Origin: an uncultured Clostridium sp.
GTDB lineage: Bacteria; Bacillota_A; Clostridia; TANB77; CAG-508
Direction of reading: 5' to 3'
DNA: 11,722 bases
Assembly: GCA_905200315.1 (NCBI GenBank)
Contig: CAJKKA010000048.1
Location: 1-11,722, forward strand
The notes under the pieces are model-generated. The model saw only the letters and a list, made by a program, of their open reading frames with translations. It did no database searches and was not told the DNA's origin. Each line of letters begins with the position of its first letter. Position 1 is the stretch's first letter. Shown one piece after another: positions 7,240 through 11,722 of this stretch. Made by a program: the position numbers and the translations under genes.

Positions 7240-7734
7240 TTATTCTGATAATGTATCATCATAAGCTTTACATACATCAACCCATTTTTCACAATGTGAG
7301 TATTTTTCCATTTCATCACAAGTAAGTTCTATAGCTGAATTACTACTTCCGCAAGCTGGAAATACCGTACTAAAACGTTTCATTGAAACATCTAAAAATA
7401 CTTTTACACCATCATTTGCGATTGCAAATGGGCAAACACCACCAATTGCATGTCCAATGTATTCTACTACTTCATCTGGATTTAACATTTTTGCTTTTGT
7501 AGCAAACTCTGCCTTATACTTTTTATTATCAATTTTGGCATCTCCAGCAACGACTACTAAAATAGCATTATCTCCTGCTTTATTTTTAAAAGATAAAGTC
7601 TTAGCTATTCTTGCGGGTATAACATTTGCCGCTTGAGCCGCTAATTCCACTGTTGCACTTGATTGATCAAATTCTAAAATATCATCTTCTCTTCCATATT
7701 CTGCAAAATATTCCTTAACTTTTTCTATCGACAT
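7240..7734 (-). CDS. YbaK/ProX-type aminoacyl-tRNA deacylase
   Basis: 164-residue cytoplasmic protein of the YbaK/EbsC/ProX fold (PF04073), which hydrolyses mischarged aminoacyl-tRNAs in trans. The substrate of this member cannot be told. Seen: SSATVELAAQAANVIPARIAKTLSF (25-49) with the conserved Lys45 of IAKTL, ILVVVAGDAKID in the core, and the IGGVCPFA loop that matches the family's GGxxP motif. The start is ATG 7734 with GAGG (7745-7742) seven bases upstream. A GTG at 7740 overlaps that ribosome-binding site and is rejected. It lies 113-188 nt upstream of rluA on the same strand, with no strong terminator between, so read-through is possible. Confidence 0.88.
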   Translation of the reverse strand: MSIEKVKEYFAEYGREDDILEFDQSSATVELAAQAANVIPARIAKTLSFKNKAGDNAILVVVAGDAKIDNKKYKAEFATKAKMLNPDEVVEYIGHAIGGVCPFAIANDGVKVFLDVSMKRFSTVFPACGSSNSAIELTCDEMEKYSHCEKWVDVCKAYDDTLSE

Positions 7735-7767
7735 TTTCACACCTCTATATTTAGTCTTTTCATTAAT

Positions 7768-7798
7768 AGTATAACACAGTTTTTGGAAATTAATTCAA
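7768..7798 (-). promoter_or_regulatory. Putative ybaK promoter
   Basis: Minus strand TGTTATACT (7776-7768), an extended -10, with TTGAAT (7798-7793) 19 bp upstream. Start near 7761 gives a leader of about 27 nt. A 7-bp inverted repeat AATTCAA (7792-7798) / TTGAATT (7812-7818) covers the -35. Confidence 0.45.
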
Positions 7799-7864
7799 GT
7801 CTTTAGAAAATTTGAATTTCGAACCAAAAATAAGTATTAAATTAGTAATAATAATTCTAAATAG

Positions 7865-7893
7865 TTATAGTAGACAAAAATATGTGTTATAAT
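7865..7893 (+). promoter_or_regulatory. Promoter of the NAD kinase operon
   Basis: TGTTATAAT (7885-7893) is a perfect extended -10; TTATAG (7865-7870) is a weak -35 at 17 bp. Transcription would begin near 7900, just before the AGAGGTGGG ribosome-binding site. Confidence 0.5.
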
Positions 7894-7916
7894 ACATTTT
7901 ATAAAGAGGTGGGATA

Positions 7917-8717
7917 ATGGAAAGAATTATTACAATTAACTCAAATGAATTACCAAAATCCGTAATTACCAAAGATATTTTGACAGATAAACTGCAAAAA
8001 GCAGGATTTACAGTTTGTGATGAAATTCATCCCGAAACTGAACTTATAATTTCTATAGGTGGGGATGGTTCCTTTTTACAGACAGTGCATGACTTTGAAT
8101 TTCCAGAAGTACCTATTTTAGGAATAAACACAGGCCATCTTGGCTTCTTTCCAGACTTTTCTCCATCTGATATAGATCACTTTATTGAATCATATCTAGT
8201 TGGAGATTATATAGTTCAAGAAATACCTGTTCTTCAATCTACTGTATGCACTAAATCTAACTGCAACGATGTATTTTCTATAAATGAAGTTGTTGTAAAA
8301 GGATATAAATCTCGAACTATACATCTATCTTTAGGGATAAACGACCACCATGTCCAAAATTTCAGCGGAGATGGAGTTATAATATCGACATCAACAGGCT
8401 CTACAGCATACAACTATGCTGCTAGAGGAAGTATAATAGACCCAAGTATAAATGTAATGCAAATTACACCGCTTGCGCCTATAAATACAAATGCCTACAG
8501 AAGTTTTACTTCTAGCATTATTTGTTCAAAAGATTCAATTGTAAAAATCGCTCCAGAGTATAGATTTGAAGATTCTATATTAATCGTTGTAGATGGAGTT
8601 GAATACCAATTCAAACAAATAGTCGATATTTCTACATTTGTTTCTGATTTAAAAGTCAAATTACTTAGAATGTCAAACTACGAATTTTGGAGCAGAGTAA
8701 CTGAAAAGTTCTTATAA
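7917..8717 (+). CDS. nadK: NAD kinase
   Basis: 266 residues, the same length as Bacillus subtilis NadF. It phosphorylates NAD+ (and perhaps NADH) at the 2' hydroxyl to make NADP(H) in the cytoplasm. Seen: the nucleotide-binding IISIGGDGSFL (44-54, GGDG 48-51), LGINTGHLGFF with the family's conserved glycines, the NEVVVKG segment, FSGDGVIISTSTGSTAYNYAARG in the C-terminal domain, and a closing FWSRVTEKFL that parallels NadF. All expected motifs are intact. The start is ATG 7917, with AGAGGTGGG just upstream. It is the first gene of a two-gene unit: 34 nt separate its stop from the ATG of the phosphoesterase. Clostridia often carry another NAD kinase gene near recN, which would make this one a paralogue; that cannot be checked here. 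Confidence 0.93.
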   Translation: MERIITINSNELPKSVITKDILTDKLQKAGFTVCDEIHPETELIISIGGDGSFLQTVHDFEFPEVPILGINTGHLGFFPDFSPSDIDHFIESYLVGDYIVQEIPVLQSTVCTKSNCNDVFSINEVVVKGYKSRTIHLSLGINDHHVQNFSGDGVIISTSTGSTAYNYAARGSIIDPSINVMQITPLAPINTNAYRSFTSSIICSKDSIVKIAPEYRFEDSILIVVDGVEYQFKQIVDISTFVSDLKVKLLRMSNYEFWSRVTEKFL

Positions 8718-8751
8718 AATGAATAAATTTAATACTTTTAGGAGGATAATT

Positions 8752-9318
8752 ATGAAAATAGGTGTAATGAGTGACACACATGGTAGCTTGCCTTATTTTG
8801 AAAAAGCATTAGACTTATTAAAAGATTGTGATGTACTTTTCCATATTGGAGATGTGCTATATCACGGTCCTAGAAATGACTTACCTGAAGGATATAATCC
8901 TAAAGGCGTAATAAAAGAAATAAACAATCTCGATAATATTATAATAGTAAGAGGAAACTGCGATGCAGACGTAGACCAAATGGTTATAAAACATCCAATT
9001 GAGGATGGTTATATTTTAACTGAGGTTGGAAATGTAACATTCTTATTAAATCATGGATATTTAGAATCAAAAGAAGAAACTATTAGACAAGCTAAAGACA
9101 AAGGTGCAAATGTATTAATTTTAGGACATACTCATGTCAAAGAATTATACATGGATGAAGATTTAGTTGTTCTAAATCCAGGAAGTACTTCTATACCTAA
9201 AGATGGAAGTCATTCTGTTGCAATTATAGAAATTATGCCTATTGAAGGTAATCATCATGAAGTTGATATGGATATCAATTTAATAGATATCAATACTGGT
9301 GAAATAATAGAATTATAA
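8752..9318 (+). CDS. YfcE/MJ0936-type metallophosphoesterase
   Basis: 188-residue calcineurin-like phosphoesterase with a complete set of two-metal ligands: SDTHG (Asp8, His10), HIGDV (Asp34), RGNCD (Asn69), NHGY (His101) and GHTHV (His126, His128), followed by LNPGSTSIPKDG. YfcE-type enzymes hydrolyse phosphodiesters in vitro, with unclear natural substrates. ATG 8752 is chosen because AGGAGG (8740-8745) lies six bases upstream and the protein then begins MKIGVMSDTHG, as relatives do. An in-frame ATG at 8719 would add 11 residues but lacks a ribosome-binding site. Co-transcribed with nadK and ended by the terminator at 9327-9360; a functional link between the two is only suggested by that arrangement. 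Confidence 0.92.
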   Translation: MKIGVMSDTHGSLPYFEKALDLLKDCDVLFHIGDVLYHGPRNDLPEGYNPKGVIKEINNLDNIIIVRGNCDADVDQMVIKHPIEDGYILTEVGNVTFLLNHGYLESKEETIRQAKDKGANVLILGHTHVKELYMDEDLVVLNPGSTSIPKDGSHSVAIIEIMPIEGNHHEVDMDINLIDINTGEIIEL

Positions 9319-9326
9319 TTTTAAAC

Positions 9327-9360
9327 AAAAAAATTGCTAGATTACTCTAGCAATTTTTTT
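9327..9360. terminator. Bidirectional terminator between phosphoesterase and corC
   Basis: AAATTGCTAGA (9331-9341), loop TTAC, TCTAGCAATTT (9346-9356), flanked by A and T runs. A perfect 11-bp stem that serves both convergent units. The corC stop codon (9361-9359) lies in the T run, so the hairpin begins immediately after that gene. Confidence 0.92.
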
Positions 9361-10609
9361 ATACAAATATTCTAATTTTGTTTATTCTATTTTTGTCGAT
9401 GCTTTCAACTTTGAATTTTACATCTTCAACTTCGATAATTTCATTTTCTTCTGGTATACGTTTTAAATATCCTATTATAAATCCGCCTATCGAATCAAAT
9501 TCTTCTGATTCTAAATTGATTCCAAGTTGTTCATTTACGTCAGATATTTTTGTACTACCTTCTACTAAATATTCATTATCGTTTATTTTTACTATTTCCT
9601 CTTCTTCTTCATCATACTCGTCATCAATATCTCCAACGATTACTTCGACTAAGTCTTCTATTGTTAATAGACCTGCAGTTCCGCCGTATTCATCGACTAC
9701 TATTGCCATTTGAGTTTTTTCTTTTTTCATTTCCTCAAGAAGTTGAGTTATCTTTTTAAATTCATAAGTAAAGAAGGCTTCTCGAACATAATCTTTTATA
9801 TCAAAATTCTCGATTTCTTCATCACTTAAGAAAATGATATCTTTTATATTTAATATTCCCACTATATCGTCAATACTCTCTTGATAAACAGGTAATCTAC
9901 TTAACTTTTCACTTTTGAATAATTCTATTATCTCATCATAACTATCTTCTATATCTATAGCCACCATGTCTAATCTTTGAATCATCGCTTCTTTGGCTTG
10001 CATATCTCCAAATTGGAACACGTTATTAATTATTTCACGTTCTTCCATTTCAAGTACGCCCTCTTCGTGACTGACATTTACCATAGCTTTTAATTCTTCT
10101 TCTGTAATAAATGGTTTAACTCCATCATTGTCGATTCCCATTATCTTAAAAATAATTCCTGTCAGAAGATTAAATACCCAAACTATTGGTTTTGTAATTT
10201 TCATTATTATACTAATTGGTTTAGATACTACTACTGCTACTTTTTCTGGACTATTTGCTGCGATAGTCTTAGGTGTAATTTCACCAAATACTAAAACAAG
10301 AACTGTCATGACTGCTGTCGCTATAGCAACACCACCATCACCAAATATACTTATAAATAAAGATGTTGAAACAGATGTAGCTGCTATATTAACTATATTG
10401 TTACCAACTAAAATTGAACTAAGTAAATCACTTGATTTTTCAATAAGTGATCCAACTAATTTTGCTCCTTTTACACCTTCATCTTCCATATATCTAATTC
10501 TAATTTTGCTAAGAGACATTAAAGATGTCTCAGATGCCGAGAAAAATCCTGAACCCAGCAGTAAAACTACTAATAACCCTATCTGTAATATATTTGCGGT
10601 CGAACCCAA
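9359..10609 (-). CDS. CNNM/CorC-family membrane protein with CBS domains (HlyC/CorC, 'hemolysin' family)
   Basis: 416 residues, membrane-bound. Domain order is complete. An N-terminal DUF21/CNNM transmembrane domain (about 5-160) has FFSASETS (22-29), hydrophobic segments near 7-24, 64-90 and 92-109, and EITPKTIA (110-117). A CBS pair follows (about 205-330), with SRLPVYQESIDDIVGILNIKD (237-257) and VVDEYGGTAGLLTIEDLVEVIVGDI (304-328). The C-terminal CorC_HlyC domain (about 335-416) comes last. Relatives are proposed Mg2+ (or Co2+) transporters or sensors; the hemolysin label is historical. The start is TTG 10609, with AGGAG at about 10625-10621, 11 bases upstream. A stop codon two codons before it rules out any longer form. 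Single-gene unit with its own promoter. Confidence 0.9.
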   Translation of the reverse strand: MGSTANILQIGLLVVLLLGSGFFSASETSLMSLSKIRIRYMEDEGVKGAKLVGSLIEKSSDLLSSILVGNNIVNIAATSVSTSLFISIFGDGGVAIATAVMTVLVLVFGEITPKTIAANSPEKVAVVVSKPISIIMKITKPIVWVFNLLTGIIFKIMGIDNDGVKPFITEEELKAMVNVSHEEGVLEMEEREIINNVFQFGDMQAKEAMIQRLDMVAIDIEDSYDEIIELFKSEKLSRLPVYQESIDDIVGILNIKDIIFLSDEEIENFDIKDYVREAFFTYEFKKITQLLEEMKKEKTQMAIVVDEYGGTAGLLTIEDLVEVIVGDIDDEYDEEEEEIVKINDNEYLVEGSTKISDVNEQLGINLESEEFDSIGGFIIGYLKRIPEENEIIEVEDVKFKVESIDKNRINKIRIFV

Positions 10610-10652
10610 CCTTTACCACTCTCCTAATTTTTTAAATTTTATATTAGTACTA

Positions 10653-10680
10653 ATTATAGCATAAATAATACTAATTTGAA
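10653..10680 (-). promoter_or_regulatory. corC promoter with flanking direct repeats
   Basis: Minus strand TTCAAA (10680-10675), a 16-bp spacer and TATAAT (10658-10653) preceded by TG. Two copies of ATTAGTA(T/C)TA, at 10675-10666 and 10654-10645, are 21 bp apart, two helical turns, and flank the -10. The second is part of a perfect 12-bp palindrome ATTAGTACTAAT (10643-10654) at the start site. This suggests regulator binding; the regulator is unknown. Confidence 0.5.
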
Positions 10681-11067
10681 AATATAGTTAAGACTTTATC
10701 TTTCTTTAATTAATTATAGTTTTATTATTTGAATTTATTATTAAAAAATAATTAAAATCAGTTATAAACTATAAATTTCTATAAATGTAAATCATCTTTT
10801 ATATGTTGAAAATACTTATACTTAGATATTTTTGCATACCTATTATAATTTTACTATATTTTAAAATTTTTATAATAGTGTATTTTGGCTATTTCACTTC
10901 AAAATATAAATTTTTTTGTGTTTTTTGTCTTTTTTTGTATCATATTGTAAGTATATACATATATTATATTAAGAAAAATTTAAAAGTTTTTCTTAAACCT
11001 CTTGTTGATATGAGACGAACGATTTTTTTTAATTTCTCTAAAAATTTATAAAAACATGTATATATAC
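10681..11067. other. A/T-rich gap without a supportable gene
   Basis: Very A/T-rich sequence between the corC promoter and the candidate small RNA. An open frame at 10803-11051 would give an 82-residue hydrophobic peptide but has no ribosome-binding site and reads like random A/T-rich translation. I see no clear promoter, repeat or RNA gene in it. Confidence 0.5.
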
Positions 11068-11185
11068 TATAAGTTTAGGCAACACTTATATATGAGAGCG
11101 GAAATTATATATATCTCTCCCCCTAATAAGTATATATTTTAAGGCATCTACAATTTTTTCCCCCTTGTAGGTGCCTCTTTTTTTA
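11068..11185 (+). ncRNA. Candidate small RNA with two C-rich motifs
   Basis: A compact intergenic element of about 115 nt ending in a strong terminator, with no gene on its strand downstream in the window. It starts with hairpin TATAAGT (11068-11074) / ACTTATA (11084-11090), loop TTAGGCAAC. Next comes GAGAG (11094-11098) / CTCTC (11115-11119), then C5 at 11119-11123, then a terminator whose loop holds a second C5 (11160-11164). C-rich unpaired motifs that pair with ribosome-binding sites are typical of Gram-positive regulatory RNAs such as RsaE/RoxS, although this sequence is not an obvious member of that family. TATACT at 11063-11068 could be part of a -10, but no -35 is convincing, so the 5' end is approximate. 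Confidence 0.4.
11142..11184 (+). terminator. Strong intrinsic terminator of the candidate small RNA
   Basis: AGGCATCTACAA (11142-11153) pairs with TTGTAGGTGCCT (11165-11176) over 12 bp with one G-U pair. The loop is six T and five C, and seven T follow (11178-11184). With no plus-strand coding gene upstream, it implies a non-coding transcript. Confidence 0.85.
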
Positions 11186-11329
11186 TTAATTAAATTTCAA
11201 CATTATTTTCATTTAATCTACTTAAATTTTTAAATCTACTCTTTTATCGCATTATTTTGATAAATTTTGATATAAAAATTTAAATAAATATTTATTATAA
11301 GTTAATTTTAAGTCTTCACCATATATAAC

Positions 11330-11370
11330 AAAAAGCATCTATAGTTTTATTTTTACTATAGATGCTTTTT
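11330..11370. terminator. Terminator after sbcC
   Basis: A perfect 15-bp stem, AAAAAGCATCTATAG (11330-11344) with CTATAGATGCTTTTT (11356-11370), and an 11-nt loop. It lies 12 bases past the sbcC stop codon on the minus strand and could also work on the plus strand. Confidence 0.88.
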
Positions 11371-11382
11371 AAAAATTTATTT

Positions 11383-11722
11383 TTAACTATATTCAATATT
11401 TATCTTTGAGCCATTTCCTCCATCATTAGGAGTTACAATAAGTTTAACTGGTACTCTATTTTTAAGTTCTTCAACATGGCTTATAATACCTACGCTTAAC
11501 TGTTCGCTGTGAAGTTTTTCTAATGATTCCATAACAATATCTAAAAGCTCATTGTCCAAAGATCCAAATCCTTCATCTAAGAAAAAGAATTCTAACGGCG
11601 CACTTCCCTTTAATTGAATTTGTGAAGATAGTGCAAGCGCCAATGCTAATGATGTCAAGAAAGTTTCAATGCTCCTGTCCCGCATTTTTGAGTGCTGACT
11701 CAATTTTTTCCATCTGACTGTT
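11383..11722 (-). CDS. sbcC: Exonuclease SbcC, C-terminal fragment (signature motif disrupted)
   Basis: C-terminal ATPase lobe of the large subunit of the SbcCD nuclease, an SMC/Rad50-like ATPase that with SbcD cuts DNA hairpins and double-strand ends. Seen in order: ETFLTSLALALALSSQIQLK, Walker B with D-loop EFFFLDEGFGSLD, and the switch histidine in VGIISHVEEL, then the usual C-terminus. In SbcC the residues before ETF are the ABC signature, LSGGE. Here only the Glu remains and the preceding residues read RDRSI. Upstream of 11668 nothing resembles SbcC, although the frame stays open to the window edge. Either the gene is interrupted at this point, making this a pseudogene fragment, or the sequence past 11668 was joined wrongly. 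The first 95 or so residues from the C-terminus are certain. Confidence 0.85.
   Translation of the reverse strand, partial: TVRWKKLSQHSKMRDRSIETFLTSLALALALSSQIQLKGSAPLEFFFLDEGFGSLDNELLDIVMESLEKLHSEQLSVGIISHVEELKNRVPVKLIVTPNDGGNGSKINIEYS
11668..11722. other. Foreign segment joined to sbcC at the right edge
   Basis: About 55 bases with 23 G or C (about 42%), richer than the adjoining DNA. On the minus strand, in a frame different from sbcC, they read as the end of another protein: 18 residues ending in KNAGQEH, then TGA at 11668-11666, overlapping the junction. They also contain a perfect hairpin TTGAGT-GCTG-ACTCAA (11688-11703). It may be an unrelated coding sequence or a mobile-element end. 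Confidence 0.5.

Noticed and set aside
8719..8751. Upstream ATG start for the phosphoesterase
   Set aside because: No ribosome-binding site; the next in-frame ATG has AGGAGG at good spacing and gives the family's normal N-terminus.
10128..10664. Plus-strand 178-residue open frame
   Set aside because: Antisense shadow of corC; the minus-strand frame has full domain structure.
10803..11051. 82-residue hydrophobic open frame, possible type I toxin
   Set aside because: No ribosome-binding site, too long for the known small clostridial toxins, and composition is that of random A/T-rich DNA (Phe, Ile, Tyr, Lys, Leu).

Overview
The window looks like chromosomal DNA from a low-GC, Gram-positive anaerobe of the Clostridia, probably Peptostreptococcaceae (relatives of Clostridioides, Romboutsia or Paraclostridium). 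This is inferred from the roughly 27-30% GC, A/T-ending codons, strong Shine-Dalgarno sequences, TGnTATAAT extended -10 promoters, and a lipoprotein-anchored ABC importer. No phage, plasmid, CRISPR array, rRNA or tRNA gene was found.

Layout from left to right. Positions 1-116 hold the start of an unidentified minus-strand gene whose composition changes abruptly at about position 56. An A/T-rich divergent region with two 24-bp near-palindromes leads to a stand-alone acyl carrier protein (396-623) and a single-gene esterase of the EsterD/enterochelin-esterase type (884-1636). A shared hairpin terminator separates these from a minus-strand corrinoid importer operon, btuF-btuC-btuD (4483 down to 1802). 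Its 5' leader carries a cobalamin riboswitch (4994-4835) and an intrinsic terminator (4777-4741), so B12 should shut off its own uptake. Extra promoter-like and operator-like sequences between that terminator and btuF suggest a second control layer.

Next comes a minus-strand pair, an RluA-type pseudouridine synthase followed by a 37-kDa nucleoid-associated (NA37/YejK-like) protein. Upstream of it is a YbaK-type aminoacyl-tRNA deacylase gene. Divergent from ybaK is a plus-strand operon of NAD kinase and a YfcE-type metallophosphoesterase, which converges through a shared terminator on a CNNM/CorC membrane protein with CBS domains.

The 773-bp gap from 10610 to 11382 has the corC promoter at its left end, an A/T-rich stretch with no supportable gene, and then a compact plus-strand element (about 11068-11185) ending in a strong terminator. 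It has two C5 motifs and looks like a small RNA; one motif is an exact 11-nt complement of the ribosome-binding region of the gene at 1-116. The window ends in the C-terminal part of SbcC (minus strand), which loses its family sequence exactly at the ABC signature motif, around position 11668.

Both window ends therefore carry about 55 bases unlike their neighbouring genes. The simplest reading is contig-end chimerism or entry into a repeat; a real insertion is the alternative. Most of the rest is ordinary housekeeping sequence. The candidate small RNA, the layered control upstream of btuF, and the two end junctions are the parts that deserve a second look.
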